The translations under genes were made by a program, and so were the position numbers. DNA of 64,000 nucleotides from Bacteroidetes bacterium GWC2_46_850 (GTDB lineage Bacteria; Bacteroidota; Bacteroidia; Bacteroidales; Dysgonomonadaceae): the NCBI GenBank assembly GCA_001768325.1, contig MENQ01000027.1:1-64000 (forward strand), written 5' to 3'. The notes beneath the pieces are model-generated. The model worked only from the letters and a program-made list of their open reading frames with translations. It searched no databases and was not told the DNA's origin. Positions 50,995 to 62,858 of this stretch are shown piece after piece. How positions within the stretch are numbered: position 1 is the stretch's first letter; each line of letters begins with the position of its first letter.

Positions 50995-53118
50995 ATGAAG
51001 AGAGTCTTATTTATTACATTTGCATTTATGGCTTTACTGGCATGCAACAATTCATCAAAGACCGGCACGACGTCCGGCGAAAAAGGGTCAATCTTTTTTA
51101 CTGAGTTCGACACCCCATACGGCACACCGCCGTTCGACCGGATTGAGTTTGCCGACTTCAAGCCGGCCTTTCTGGCGGGCATGAAGGAGCAGGCCGCCGA
51201 GATTGAGGCTATTACCGCTCAAACGGAGGCACCCACCTTCGAAAACACGATCGTTGCCCTCGACAACAGCGGCAGGTTGCTCTCACGTGTATCCCGCGTA
51301 TTCTACGGACTGAAAAGTTCGGAGACAAACGATTCCATTCAGGCACTGGCCGAGGAGCTTTCTCCGCTCCTCTCGGAACACAACGACAACATCAACCTCA
51401 ACGAGACACTGTTTAACCGCATCAAGACGGTACACGACGACACCACCGGGTTGAACCTGACAACCGAACAGTACCGCCTGCTGGATGATTACTACAAGAA
51501 TTTTGTCCGCTCGGGTATCATGCTGGGTGAAGCAGAAAAAACGAGGCTCCGGGAAATCAACAAAGAGATGTCGGCACTTACCCTCAAGTTTGGGAACAAT
51601 CTGCTGAAAGAGACAAACGGATACAAACTGGTGATCGACAACAAAGCAGATCTTGCCGGATTACCCGAAGGTGTTGTGGCTGCTGCGGCCGATGCTGCCA
51701 AGGCTGCCGGTGAAGAGGGCAAATGGGTTTTTGGTTTGCAAAAACCAAGCTGGCTCCCCTTCCTGCAGTACGCCGACAAGCGTGAACTGCGTGAAAAGCT
51801 CTACAAAGCCATGTACATGCGGGGTGATAACGACAATGAGAGTGATAACAAACAAAATATCAACGACATTGTCAACCTGCGCATAGAAAAGGCACAGATG
51901 CTGGGCTACGAGACCCATGCCGATTTTATCCTCGCGGAGAATATGGCCAAAACACCGGCAAATGTATACAAACTGTTAAACGAAGTATGGGATTATGCCC
52001 TGGCACAGTCCAAAAAAGAGGCTGCAGCTTTGCAGGCACTCATCGATGCCGAGGGAGGAAACTTCAAACTGGCTTCATGGGACTGGTGGTATTATACCGA
52101 AAAGCTGCGTCAGCAAAAGTATGCCCTCAACGAAGAAGAGCTAAAACCCTACTTCAAGATGGAGAACGTGCGTGAAGGGGTCTTCACCGTCGCCAATAAA
52201 TTGTATGGACTGAACTTCAAAAAACTCGACAACATTGCCGTGTACAACCCCGAAGTGGAAGTATACGAGGTGACAGATGCCGACGGCTCCCATGTTTCAG
52301 TTTTCTATACCGACTATTTCCCACGGTCGGGCAAAAATGCAGGTGCCTGGATGAGCAGCTTCCGCGGACAACAGGTACTCGACGGCAAAAATATCCGTCC
52401 CCTGATTTATAACGTGGGTAACTTCACACGCCCCACTGAGACAACGCCCTCACTGCTGACCCTCGACGAGGTGGAAACACTCTTCCATGAGTTCGGACAC
52501 GCACTGCACGGCATGCTCTCCAACGTGAACTACGCCGGCCTTTCGGGTACCAGCGTCTCACGTGATTTTGTGGAGCTTCCTTCCCAGATCATGGAGCATT
52601 GGGCCTTCCATCCGGAAGTGCTGAAACTCTACGCTACTCATTACCAGACGGGAGAAGTGATTCCTGACGAACTGATTGCGAAAATAGACGCCGCATCGAA
52701 ATTCAACATGGGCTTTACCACCACCGAGTTTGTGGCAGCCGCCCTGCTCGACATGGACTATCATACGCAGCGGGAAAAGAAAGTGATTGACGTGCGCGAA
52801 TTTGAGAAGCAGTCGATGGCTAAGATAGGCCTGATCGATGAAATCATTCCCCGCTACCGCAGTACCTACTTCTCACATATCTTCAGCGGCGGATATTCAG
52901 CCGGCTATTATGCTTACCTCTGGGCCGAAGTGCTGGATGCCGATGCCTTCCAGGCATTTGCAGAAAAGGGGATCTTCGACAAGGAAACCGCCAGACTCTT
53001 CCGCGACAATGTGCTGTCGAAAGGAAACACCGACGATCCGATGACACTTTACAAGAAGTTCAGGGGTGCAGAACCCAACCCGGTATATCTGCTGAAGAAC
53101 AGGGGCTTCATTGAATAA
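50995..53118 (+). CDS. M3 family peptidyl-dipeptidase (Dcp-like) lipoprotein
   Basis: A 707-residue lipoprotein (signal FITFAFMALLAC, Cys16) with the thimet-oligopeptidase/Dcp architecture: an N-terminal helical region (PTFENTIVALDNSGRLLSRVSRVFYGL, typical Dcp), and the zinc motif LFHEFGHALHGML near residue 500 (H-E-x-x-H) with a downstream Glu about 25 residues later in LPSQIMEHW. The C-terminal helical part (YSAGYYAYLWAEVLDADAF) is complete. It releases dipeptides from the C-terminus of peptides, here at the periplasmic face of a membrane. Confidence 0.95.
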   Translation: MKRVLFITFAFMALLACNNSSKTGTTSGEKGSIFFTEFDTPYGTPPFDRIEFADFKPAFLAGMKEQAAEIEAITAQTEAPTFENTIVALDNSGRLLSRVSRVFYGLKSSETNDSIQALAEELSPLLSEHNDNINLNETLFNRIKTVHDDTTGLNLTTEQYRLLDDYYKNFVRSGIMLGEAEKTRLREINKEMSALTLKFGNNLLKETNGYKLVIDNKADLAGLPEGVVAAAADAAKAAGEEGKWVFGLQKPSWLPFLQYADKRELREKLYKAMYMRGDNDNESDNKQNINDIVNLRIEKAQMLGYETHADFILAENMAKTPANVYKLLNEVWDYALAQSKKEAAALQALIDAEGGNFKLASWDWWYYTEKLRQQKYALNEEELKPYFKMENVREGVFTVANKLYGLNFKKLDNIAVYNPEVEVYEVTDADGSHVSVFYTDYFPRSGKNAGAWMSSFRGQQVLDGKNIRPLIYNVGNFTRPTETTPSLLTLDEVETLFHEFGHALHGMLSNVNYAGLSGTSVSRDFVELPSQIMEHWAFHPEVLKLYATHYQTGEVIPDELIAKIDAASKFNMGFTTTEFVAAALLDMDYHTQREKKVIDVREFEKQSMAKIGLIDEIIPRYRSTYFSHIFSGGYSAGYYAYLWAEVLDADAFQAFAEKGIFDKETARLFRDNVLSKGNTDDPMTLYKKFRGAEPNPVYLLKNRGFIE

Positions 53119-53132
53119 AATAAACTTATCCT

Positions 53133-53170
53133 TATTGCCGGATTGTTTTGCAGAAAATAATCCGGCAATA
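53133..53170 (+). terminator. Hairpin after the M3 peptidase gene
   Basis: Perfect 12-base arms (TATTGCCGGATT / AATCCGGCAATA) enclose a 14-base loop, followed by TTGTTCTT. The loop is large for an intrinsic terminator and the T-run is weak, but its position 15 bases after the stop fits. Confidence 0.6.
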
Positions 53171-53196
53171 TTGTTCTTAAAAAGATAAAAAAAACG

Positions 53197-53204
53197 TATA
53201 TTTG
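53197..53204 (+). promoter_or_regulatory. -7 box (TATATTTG) for secDF
   Basis: TATATTTG lies 103 bases before the ATG at 53307. A TTG at 53171 is a possible weak -33 element but the spacing (23) is long. The leader of about 95 bases shows a small hairpin-like GGCATGTCATGCGCC. Confidence 0.5.
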
Positions 53205-53306
53205 CACGCTCAAAACCAGGGGGCATGTCATGCGCCTTAAATTTTATGCAATCAAATTAATTAGTAACCTGAGAAATAGTAAATTGTAAACAAAAGTAAT
53301 ATTGAA

Positions 53307-56261
53307 ATGCAAAACAAAGGATTTATTCAAGTTTTCAGTATTATCCTTACGGCTATCTGTCTGTTTTACTTATCTTTCACCGTGGTTGGAAGACAGTATA
53401 ACAAGAAAGCGGATCAATACGCCAATGGAAACTTAGCCCTGAAGAATCATTATTTTGATTCGTTATCTACGGAGAAAGTGTATCTGAACTATACACTGAA
53501 ACAAATTCGTGAAAAAGAGATTGGCCTGGGGCTTGACCTGAAAGGCGGTATGAACGTCGTCCTCGAAATAGACGCATCACAGGTACTTGCTTCATTGGCA
53601 AATACCGACGATCCCCTGTTTAATCAGGCGCTCAAGGAGACCATCGTACAGAACCGCAGGGGAAGCTCGTCTGACTTCATCTCCCTGTTCCAGCAAAATT
53701 ACGAAAGGATAAGTCCCGACGGTAAGCTGGCAAACATATATAGCATCACGATAGGAGACAGAGTTAATCCCACTGCATCAAACAGCGAAGTAATTTCGGT
53801 ATTACGTAACGAACTGAAGAGTGTAGCCGACAATTCATTCAACGTGCTTGCTACCCGTATCGACCGTTTTGGTGTTGTTGCCCCCAATATTCAACGACTG
53901 GACCGTGCCGAACGGATTCTGGTGGAACTCCCCGGTATTACCGAGCCGGAACGTGTGCGAAACCTGTTGCAGGGAAGTGCCAATCTGGAGTTCTGGAAAA
54001 CCTACAACCTAAGTGAGCTGGGTGTCTACTTTAACGAAATGAATTCCAGATCAGGTGAATACGCCATGGCGAAAAGAACTGCCACTGCCGATGCAGTTGT
54101 CGATAGCGCCATGACCGAAACACCGCTTCAGGACTCCCTGGCAACGGTGTTACCGGCATCGGCCGACCTGGAAGCAACCTTGCTGCCGGAGGAAGAACAG
54201 GAGCTGGTGATCACAAAAAGTTTCGTGGAATATTTTAACGAACCTTATTTTGCCATGAGTGGAGCCTCAGGGCCCATCGTGGGAAGCGTATCCAAGCTTG
54301 ATACGGCTGCGGTGAACTTCCTGCTTGAACGCTACAAAGATGTTTTCCCCGCAGATGTCAGGTTTAAATGGGGATTCAAGCCCATCGACCAGCGGGAGAC
54401 CTACTTCCAGCTGTTTGCACTCAAGGGCGACGGCAGCAAACGCGGTCCTGCACTGGGTGGTGATGTAGTGACCAACGCACGTGCCGACCAGGGTCAGCAG
54501 GGTTCTGCCTGGGAAGTAACCATGGCAATGAACTCAGCCGGCGCCAGCCGCTGGGCGACCATCACCGGCGCTGAGATCGGCAAATCAATTGCCATCGTGC
54601 TCGACAACTATGTCTATTCCGCACCAACCGTGAATGGACGCATTGATGGCGGTCGCTCCTCCATCACCGGCAACTTCACTCCGCAGGAGGCGCAGGACTT
54701 GGAAAACGTACTCAAGTCGGGTAAAATGCAGGCCGGCGTGCGCATTGTACAGGAAGATGTGGTAGGTCCCTCATTGGGACAGGAAGCCATTCAGGACGGA
54801 TTCATCTCCTTCATTATAGCCCTTGCGGTGCTGTTCATCTTCACCTGCATGCTATATGGATTTACCCCGGGCATGGTCATCAATGGCGCCCTCCTTTTGA
54901 ACTTCTTCTTCACCCTGGGTGCTCTTGCAGCCTTCCAGGCGGTGCTCACCCTTCCCGGCATTGCGGGTATGATTCTCTCGCTTGCCATGGCAGTGGATGC
55001 GAACGTACTAATCAATGAACGTATCAAGGAAGAACTTGCGGCAGGAAAGACACTGCGCAGAGCACTCGAGGATGGATATAAGAATGCCTTCTCGGCCATC
55101 TTCGACTCCAACTTAACGACGATTATCACCGGTATCATCCTGGCCATCTTCGGGGCAGGTGCCATCAGAGGATTTGCCATCACCCTGATCATCGGTATCG
55201 CCGCATCTTTCCTCACGGCCGTATTCCTGACAAGACTGGTATATGAAAATCGTTTTGCAAAAGGAAAATGGCAACAACTTACATTCAACACCGGTTTCTC
55301 TAAAGCTATATTCAAAGAATACAGTTACAACTTTATACACAATAGCAAGAAGATATTGCTGGCCATTGCCCTCTTTGTGGTGATTAGCGTGATCTCGCTT
55401 TTTACCCTGAAGATGAATGTGGGTATCGACTTCACCGGTGGACGCAACTATATTGTCCGTTTCGACCAACCGGTTAAAACCGGAGAAGTGCAAAATGCGC
55501 TGGCGCCCATCTTTGGCGAGTCGGTACGTGTTATCACCATCGGTTCGAGTAACCAGGTGCGCATCTCAACCAACTATATGATTGATACGGAAGGTGAAAA
55601 TGTGGAACAGGAACTGCGTGACCTCCTGGGACAGGGACTGGCAGATTATATTTCGCCGGGACAAACCATCGACGATCATATACAAAGCTCCCAGAAAGTC
55701 GGGCCTAGCATCGCCGAAGATATGATCCGGAATGCCTTCTTCGCATTGACGATTGCACTGATCTGTATGGGTCTTTACATTCTCTTCCGCTTCAACAACT
55801 TTGCCTTCTCTATGGGAACAGTGGCTGCACTGGCGGTAGACACATTTGCCGTGATCGGCCTTTATTCACTACTCTGGAAGGTGATGCCCTTCTCCATGGA
55901 GATTGACCAGACTTTTGTGGCGGCCATCCTTACCATTGTGGGGTACTCCATCAACGACAAGGTGGTGGTGTTTGACCGTGTGCGCGAATATACACAACTC
56001 TATCCCAAACGTGGTCTGCTGGCATTGTTTAACGACTCAATGAACGCTACGCTTGCACGTACCATCAACACCGGATTGAGTACCATCCTCGTAATCATAT
56101 GCATCCTCTTCCTGGGAGGTGATGCCGTGCGAAGTTTCGTCTTCGCCATGCTCATCGGGGTGGTTGTAGGTACCATTACCAGTTTGTTCGTGGCAGCACC
56201 GGTGGCATACAAGATGATGAGCAACCAGCAAAACAAAAAGTTGACTGACACTAAAAAATAA
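53307..56261 (+). CDS. secDF: SecDF fusion protein-export subunit
   Basis: The 984-residue membrane protein joins SecD and SecF, as usual in Bacteroidetes. SecD motifs: GLGLDLKGGMNVVLEID near residue 75, the P1 head with NVLATRIDRFGVVAPNIQRLDRAERILVELPG, and IRNN-type membrane blocks after GPSLGQEAIQDGFIS. SecF begins near residue 670 with NVGIDFTGGRNYIVRFD and ends with GYSINDKVVVFDRVRE and TGLSTILVIICIL. SecDF uses proton flow to pull pre-proteins from SecYEG on the periplasmic side. The long insert (about residues 235-330) between the head subdomains is acidic and variable. Confidence 0.97.
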   Translation: MQNKGFIQVFSIILTAICLFYLSFTVVGRQYNKKADQYANGNLALKNHYFDSLSTEKVYLNYTLKQIREKEIGLGLDLKGGMNVVLEIDASQVLASLANTDDPLFNQALKETIVQNRRGSSSDFISLFQQNYERISPDGKLANIYSITIGDRVNPTASNSEVISVLRNELKSVADNSFNVLATRIDRFGVVAPNIQRLDRAERILVELPGITEPERVRNLLQGSANLEFWKTYNLSELGVYFNEMNSRSGEYAMAKRTATADAVVDSAMTETPLQDSLATVLPASADLEATLLPEEEQELVITKSFVEYFNEPYFAMSGASGPIVGSVSKLDTAAVNFLLERYKDVFPADVRFKWGFKPIDQRETYFQLFALKGDGSKRGPALGGDVVTNARADQGQQGSAWEVTMAMNSAGASRWATITGAEIGKSIAIVLDNYVYSAPTVNGRIDGGRSSITGNFTPQEAQDLENVLKSGKMQAGVRIVQEDVVGPSLGQEAIQDGFISFIIALAVLFIFTCMLYGFTPGMVINGALLLNFFFTLGALAAFQAVLTLPGIAGMILSLAMAVDANVLINERIKEELAAGKTLRRALEDGYKNAFSAIFDSNLTTIITGIILAIFGAGAIRGFAITLIIGIAASFLTAVFLTRLVYENRFAKGKWQQLTFNTGFSKAIFKEYSYNFIHNSKKILLAIALFVVISVISLFTLKMNVGIDFTGGRNYIVRFDQPVKTGEVQNALAPIFGESVRVITIGSSNQVRISTNYMIDTEGENVEQELRDLLGQGLADYISPGQTIDDHIQSSQKVGPSIAEDMIRNAFFALTIALICMGLYILFRFNNFAFSMGTVAALAVDTFAVIGLYSLLWKVMPFSMEIDQTFVAAILTIVGYSINDKVVVFDRVREYTQLYPKRGLLALFNDSMNATLARTINTGLSTILVIICILFLGGDAVRSFVFAMLIGVVVGTITSLFVAAPVAYKMMSNQQNKKLTDTKK

Positions 56262-56277
56262 ATGATACGCATTGTGA

Positions 56278-56314
56278 AAAACGGGTAGCAGAATTGCTGC
56301 CCGTTTTCTTTTTT
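56278..56314 (+). terminator. Intrinsic terminator of secDF
   Basis: AAAACGGGTAGC (56278-56289) pairs with GCTGCCCGTTTT (56296-56307) around the loop AGAATT with one G-U pair, followed by CTTTTTT. It lies 16 bases after the secDF stop. Confidence 0.88.
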
Positions 56315-56340
56315 GTTGTGCCAAATATTTACTACTTTTG
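56312..56340 (+). promoter_or_regulatory. Promoter for tRNA-Thr
   Basis: TTTG (56312-56315), a 17-base spacer and TACTTTTG (56333-56340) precede the tRNA 5' end by 17 bases. The -33 element overlaps the T-run of the secDF terminator. Confidence 0.55.
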
Positions 56341-56357
56341 CATCCGCATACACACAT

Positions 56358-58306
<1,949 letters not shown>

Positions 58307-58342
58307 AACCGGAGAGAGGTGGCAATAAAATAAGCAGAAGAC

Positions 58343-58771
58343 ATGACGAAAATGACCAGATTTTTTCTAATCTTTCACACGGGCATGCTGCTCGTGACAG
58401 GATTTGGCATGGGGTTCATACTCAAATGGTTTTTTCCGGAGATACAGTTGAAGAGCTATCCCCTGATCCCCATCTTCTTTTACCTGCTCGGACTTGTCTT
58501 CATCTATGTGTTCAGTCATAACTCTCCCAACCAGCCTGAGAAGATCGTGAACACCTACATGCTCATGCGCATGATCAAGATTTTTGTTTCGGCAGTGATC
58601 CTGTTCATATACTGGATTATGGACAAAGCCCATATACGGAATTTTGCCATCATCTTTGTCATTTTTTACGTCATCAACCTCATCTGGGAAACCTATATTT
58701 ACCTGAGAATGGAGATGTATATTAAATATAAGGGAGATCAGAAAAAACCACCCCGGGAGCGTATAGACTGA
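58343..58771 (+). CDS. Small membrane protein in the atpI position
   Basis: The 142-residue protein has about four membrane helices (FLIFHTGMLLVTGFGMGFIL; YPLIPIFFYLLGLVFIYVFS; MIKIFVSAVILFIYWIMD; FAIIFVIFYVINLIWETYIYL) and a basic tail (KYKGDQKKPPRERID). It shows no clear family motif, but its place between epsilon and subunit a, directly overlapping atpB (TGATG), matches the AtpI-like accessory genes that assist c-ring assembly in other bacteria. The function is inferred from position only. ATG 58352 is an alternative start. Confidence 0.75.
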   Translation: MTKMTRFFLIFHTGMLLVTGFGMGFILKWFFPEIQLKSYPLIPIFFYLLGLVFIYVFSHNSPNQPEKIVNTYMLMRMIKIFVSAVILFIYWIMDKAHIRNFAIIFVIFYVINLIWETYIYLRMEMYIKYKGDQKKPPRERID

Positions 58772-59892
58772 TGAGAAAAACCTGGCATATTCAGGGCCTC
58801 CTGGCCGCTATTATACTTTTACTTTTGGCTCCTCCGTTGTCTGCAGATAACAGCAGTGCATCGCCGGGAGAAGAGTTGAACGTGAAAGATTTTATTCTGG
58901 AGCACCTGGCTGATTCCTATGAATGGCATATTGTGGGCTTTGGAAAGCAAGACATCACGGTGCCTCTTCCCGTCATCCTCCACAGCAAGACTTCGGGGTG
59001 GCATTTCTACCTCTCCTCCCGTTTTCATCCGGGAGAGGATCCATACGAAGGATTCCATATCGCCACCAAAGGAAAATACAAAGGGAAAATAGTGGAGACT
59101 GAAGCATCCGGCAATGAAACAAGGCCGCTGGATCTCTCGCTCACAAAAAATGCCGCCTCGCTGCTTTTTGCCTCGCTGCTGCTTATTCTCATCATCATGG
59201 GTGTGGCACGGTCGCTAAAGCGAAACCCGCTGGAATCGAAAAAAGGTTTTACCGGAATCATGGAGATGTTTATTATGTCGATACACGACGAAGTAATAAA
59301 ACCTTCCGTGGGAGACGATTACAAACGATATGCACCCTTTCTGCTGACAGTTTTCTTTTTCATTTTCACCAATAACCTGCTGGGACTGATTCCGTTATTC
59401 CCGGGAGGCGCCAACGTGACCGGAAACATCGCGGTGACGATGGTACTGGCCGTCGCCACCTTCCTTGTGGTGAATCTGAGCGGTAGCAAGGCATATTACA
59501 GGGATATCTTATGGCCCGATGTGCCCACCTGGCTAAAAGTACCAGTTCCGCTGATGCCTCTGATAGAGATCGTGGGCACACTGACAAAACCCTTTGCCCT
59601 CATGGTCCGTCTCTTTGCCAACATCATGGCAGGTCATTCCATCGTACTGGGACTCACCATACTCATCTTTATCACCGTGAGCCTGGGAAGTACCATCAAC
59701 GCCTCCATGACGGTAATCTCGGTGATCTTCACCGTGTTTATCGATTTTGTGGAACTGCTCATCGCCTATATTCAGGCCTATGTGTTTACATTACTCTCGG
59801 CCGTCTTCATCGGACAGGCAAGGATAACATCACATGGCAGTAAGCCGGCAGCGCAGGAAACAAAAACCACTTTCATGAAAGATAAATTATAA
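58771..59892 (+). CDS. atpB: F1Fo ATP synthase subunit a
   Basis: The 373-residue protein is longer than the E. coli subunit (271) because of an N-terminal signal-like helix (IQGLLAAIILLLLAPPLSADN) and a soluble segment (about 30-120: FILEHLADSYEWHIVGFGKQ, VILHSKTSGWHFYLSSR), as is usual in Bacteroidetes. Fo helices follow, including FFIFTNNLLGLIPLFPGGANVTGN and PFALMVRLFANIMAGHSIVLGLTILIF, which contains the essential Arg facing the c-ring, and FVELLIAYIQAYVFTLLSAVFI. It forms the proton half-channels. Confidence 0.97.
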   Translation: MRKTWHIQGLLAAIILLLLAPPLSADNSSASPGEELNVKDFILEHLADSYEWHIVGFGKQDITVPLPVILHSKTSGWHFYLSSRFHPGEDPYEGFHIATKGKYKGKIVETEASGNETRPLDLSLTKNAASLLFASLLLILIIMGVARSLKRNPLESKKGFTGIMEMFIMSIHDEVIKPSVGDDYKRYAPFLLTVFFFIFTNNLLGLIPLFPGGANVTGNIAVTMVLAVATFLVVNLSGSKAYYRDILWPDVPTWLKVPVPLMPLIEIVGTLTKPFALMVRLFANIMAGHSIVLGLTILIFITVSLGSTINASMTVISVIFTVFIDFVELLIAYIQAYVFTLLSAVFIGQARITSHGSKPAAQETKTTFMKDKL

Positions 59893-59920
59893 AAATAATC
59901 AACAACTAAAAGACAACATC

Positions 59921-60172
59921 ATGACATTACTTACAGTATTATTGCAGGCAGCAAGTGCAGCCGGATTAGGAACAATGGGTGCAGCGCTGGGTATTGGTCT
60001 GGCTGCCATTGGTGCAGGCTACGGCATTGGCAAGATCGGCGGTTCCGCCATGGATGGGATTGCCCGCCAGCCTGAATCGGCTCCCGATATCCGTATGAAT
60101 ATGATCATATCGGCAGCCCTCATTGAAGGGGTAGCATTGTTTGCCGTGGTAGTCTGTGGTTTTATTCTCTAA
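59921..60172 (+). CDS. atpE: F1Fo ATP synthase subunit c
   Basis: An 83-residue hairpin of two helices with a GAALGIGLAAIGAGYGIGKIGGSAMDGIARQPE glycine-rich helix and loop, and the ion-binding Glu in IISAALIEGVALFAVVVC. The residue after the Glu is Gly instead of the Ser/Thr found in sodium-binding rings, so proton coupling is expected. It starts with a short 7-8 residue N-terminal extension (TLLTVLLQ). The gene lies 28 bases after atpB and 12 before atpF. Confidence 0.97.
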   Translation: MTLLTVLLQAASAAGLGTMGAALGIGLAAIGAGYGIGKIGGSAMDGIARQPESAPDIRMNMIISAALIEGVALFAVVVCGFIL

Positions 60173-60184
60173 TCTTTTTATCGT

Positions 60185-60685
60185 ATGTCGTTACTGTCAC
60201 CCGAACCCGGCCTTCTTTTCTGGATGATGCTCTCTTTTGGTATTGTACTGTTTGTACTGGCCAAATACGGTTTTCCAATCATCCTGAAAATGGTGGATAC
60301 AAGACACGACTACATTGAAGAGTCGCTCCGGTCGGCACGAAAAGCGCAGGAAGAACTGGCCCGGGTAAAAGAAACGGGTGAGGCTCTGCTGGCAAATACA
60401 CGCAAAGAACAGGCAATGATCCTGAAGGAGACCACCCGGAAAAACGATATCCTGATAGAACAAGCCAGGGAGGAAGCTCGTCTGGAAGCAGAAAAGATTA
60501 TTGTCGCCGCACGCGATCAGATACATGCAGAGAAGGAAGAGGCCATCCGGTCGATACGCAATGAGGTGTCCCGCCTATCGGTAGACCTGGCTGAACGGAT
60601 ACTGCGTGAAAAACTAGTCACAAACGAAGATCAGATGGGTATGATAGACCGTCTGCTCGACGAAATTGAAATTTCTAAATCCTGA
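60185..60685 (+). CDS. atpF: F1Fo ATP synthase subunit b
   Basis: A 166-residue peripheral stalk subunit: one N-terminal helix (LLFWMMLSFGIVLFVLAKYGFPIIL) then a long charged coiled coil (RKAQEELARVKETGEALLANTRKEQAMILKETTRKNDILIEQAREEARLEAEKIIVAARDQIHAEKEEAI) and a C-terminal part that contacts delta. It links Fo to the alpha/beta hexamer. The gene is followed 5 bases later by atpH. Confidence 0.96.
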   Translation: MSLLSPEPGLLFWMMLSFGIVLFVLAKYGFPIILKMVDTRHDYIEESLRSARKAQEELARVKETGEALLANTRKEQAMILKETTRKNDILIEQAREEARLEAEKIIVAARDQIHAEKEEAIRSIRNEVSRLSVDLAERILREKLVTNEDQMGMIDRLLDEIEISKS

Positions 60686-60690
60686 ACGGC

Positions 60691-61236
60691 ATGAACACAG
60701 GACTTATTTCCACGAGATATGCAGGCTCACTGCTCGGTTATGCCATTTCATCCGGAGAGGAGAAGGAGGTATACACGAGTATGAAGTTGCTGTCGGAGAT
60801 GTTTCCTGCCTTTCCCAAACTGCGTAGTTCAATTGCCAATCCAGGGCTCACCGTCCGCGATAAGAAGGAGATCATTGTCACTGCCTGCGGTGGCACCGTT
60901 CCATCCTCGCTCAGTAAGATGATCGATCTCATCCTGAAGAACGAGCGAGAGACACTCCTTCAGTACATTGCCCTGCGATTTGTTGAGCTCTACCGGGAAA
61001 AGTTTAATATTCAGTACGGGAAGCTGATCACCGCCTTCTCAATCGACGAGACAAAGGAGCGACAGCTCATTGCACGAATTCAGAAGATAACCGGCTCTGA
61101 GCTGGAAATTGAGTCGGTCGTCGATGCCGATATCATCGGAGGGTTTGTACTGAATCTGGGTGATTACCGGTGGGACGCAAGTGTTCAGGGTGAACTCACC
61201 CGGATCAGAAGCAGATTCAAAAGTTTACAAGAATAA
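60691..61236 (+). CDS. atpH: F1Fo ATP synthase delta subunit
   Basis: The 181-residue protein has the delta/OSCP fold: N-terminal helical bundle (STRYAGSLLGYAISSGEEKEVYTSMKLLSEMF) and the C-terminal signature region around LEIESVVDADIIGGFVLNLGDYRWDASVQGELTRIRSRF. It sits on top of F1 and binds subunit b. The C-terminal domain is complete, and the gene is followed by atpA after 20 bases. Confidence 0.96.
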   Translation: MNTGLISTRYAGSLLGYAISSGEEKEVYTSMKLLSEMFPAFPKLRSSIANPGLTVRDKKEIIVTACGGTVPSSLSKMIDLILKNERETLLQYIALRFVELYREKFNIQYGKLITAFSIDETKERQLIARIQKITGSELEIESVVDADIIGGFVLNLGDYRWDASVQGELTRIRSRFKSLQE

Positions 61237-61256
61237 TAGGGAAATAACAAGATAAG

Positions 61257-62858
61257 ATGGCAGATAATTCAATCAGGGTAAGCGAAGTCTCCGAAGTGTT
61301 GCGCATGCAGCTGGAGGGAATGGATACCCACGTAAAATTCGATGAGACCGGCGTTGTGATCAGCGTAAGCGATGGCGTAGTACGCATCTTCGGGCTGCAG
61401 AACGCCGAATCGAATGAGCTGCTGGAATTCGACAATGGTCTGCAGGCCATTGTGATGAACCTGGAACAAGATAACGTGGGTGCCATTCTGCTGGGTAGCT
61501 CGAGCAGCATAAAGGAGGGCTTCCCGGTAAAAAGAACAGGACGTGTTGCCTCCCTGTTTGTGGGTGAAGGCATGCTGGGCCGTGTGATCTCCCCCATTGG
61601 TGAACCCATCGATGGCAAGGGTCCGCTTACAGGAGAACTGGTGGAGATGCCCCTGGAACGGAAAGCACCCGGCGTCATCTTCCGTCAGCCGGTGAATACG
61701 CCCTTGCAGACAGGATTAAAGGCTGTGGATGCCATGATACCCATCGGCCGGGGCCAGCGGGAACTGATTATTGGTGACCGGCAGACAGGCAAGACCAGCA
61801 TCGCCATTGACACCATTCTCAGCCAGCGGGAGAATTTTGAAAAGGGAAAACCCGTCTATTGCATCTACGTCTCTATCGGACAAAAGGGATCATCCGTAGC
61901 ATCCCTGGTTAAGACACTCACAGAAAACGGAGCAATGGCCTACACGACGGTTATCGCAGCCAGCGGCTCCGATTCGGCAGCCATGCGCTACATCGCTCCC
62001 TTTGCCGGTGCTGCCGCAGGCGAATATTTCCGCGACACGGGCCGACATGCACTCGTGGTGTATGATGACCTCTCCAAGCAGGCCGTGGCCTACCGTGAGG
62101 TCTCGCTCATTCTGAGACGACCCTCCGGTCGTGAAGCATATCCCGGTGACATCTTCTATCTGCATTCCAGACTGCTGGAGAGGGCTGCCAGCATCATCTC
62201 ACAGGAGGAGGTGGCCATCAACATGAATGATCTTCCCGGGACACTGAAGGACAGAGTAAAGGGAGGAGGTTCACTTACTGCCCTTCCCATCATTGAAACA
62301 CAGGCAGGCGATGTATCGGCTTACATCCCCACCAATGTGATATCCATCACCGATGGTCAGATATTTTTGGAAACCGATCTTTATAATAAGGGCATCCGTC
62401 CAGCCATCAATGTGGGTATTTCCGTTTCCCGAGTCGGCGGAAACGCACAGGTAAAAGCAATGAAGAAAGTGGCAGGTACCTTAAAGATTGATCAGGCACA
62501 ATATCAGGAGCTTGCTGCATTTGCCAAATTTGGTGGTGACATGGATCCGGTTACAGCCATGGCCATTGATAAGGGACGTAAAAATGAAGAACTACTCGTA
62601 CAGCCGGTACATAGCCCCATGCGCATAGAACATCAGATTGCCATCCTCTACTGCGGTACGCATGGACTGCTCAGGGATGTGCCCCTGGAGAAAGTTCCCG
62701 CATTTGAGAAGGAATTTCTCTCCATTCTGGATATCAGCCACCGCAGCGATGTGCTGGACCAGCTACAGCGGGGTGAAATAAATGAGGAGATCGCCACGAT
62801 CATCGAAACAGTGGCGGCAGACACGGTGAGAACATTGAAAGAAGAAACAAATGGCTGA
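61257..62858 (+). CDS. atpA: F1Fo ATP synthase alpha subunit
   Basis: A 533-residue subunit with the N-terminal delta-binding segment ([17 protein letters not shown]), P-loop GDRQTGKT near residue 174, the alpha signature [17 protein letters not shown] and the noncatalytic nucleotide site. Full-length alpha subunits are about 500-530 residues, so it is intact. It overlaps the atpG start by 8 bases. Confidence 0.98.
   Translation: MADNSIRVSEVSEVLRMQLEGMDTHVKFDETGVVISVSDGVVRIFGLQNAESNELLEFDNGLQAIVMNLEQDNVGAILLGSSSSIKEGFPVKRTGRVASLFVGEGMLGRVISPIGEPIDGKGPLTGELVEMPLERKAPGVIFRQPVNTPLQTGLKAVDAMIPIGRGQRELIIGDRQTGKTSIAIDTILSQRENFEKGKPVYCIYVSIGQKGSSVASLVKTLTENGAMAYTTVIAASGSDSAAMRYIAPFAGAAAGEYFRDTGRHALVVYDDLSKQAVAYREVSLILRRPSGREAYPGDIFYLHSRLLERAASIISQEEVAINMNDLPGTLKDRVKGGGSLTALPIIETQAGDVSAYIPTNVISITDGQIFLETDLYNKGIRPAINVGISVSRVGGNAQVKAMKKVAGTLKIDQAQYQELAAFAKFGGDMDPVTAMAIDKGRKNEELLVQPVHSPMRIEHQIAILYCGTHGLLRDVPLEKVPAFEKEFLSILDISHRSDVLDQLQRGEINEEIATIIETVAADTVRTLKEETNG

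Noticed and set aside
53205-53306. Riboswitch in the secDF leader
   Set aside because: Only a small GGCATG/ATGCGCC hairpin is visible and no known riboswitch core could be recognised.
59921-60172. Sodium-coupled c-ring
   Set aside because: The residue after the essential Glu is Gly; sodium rings carry Ser or Thr there.
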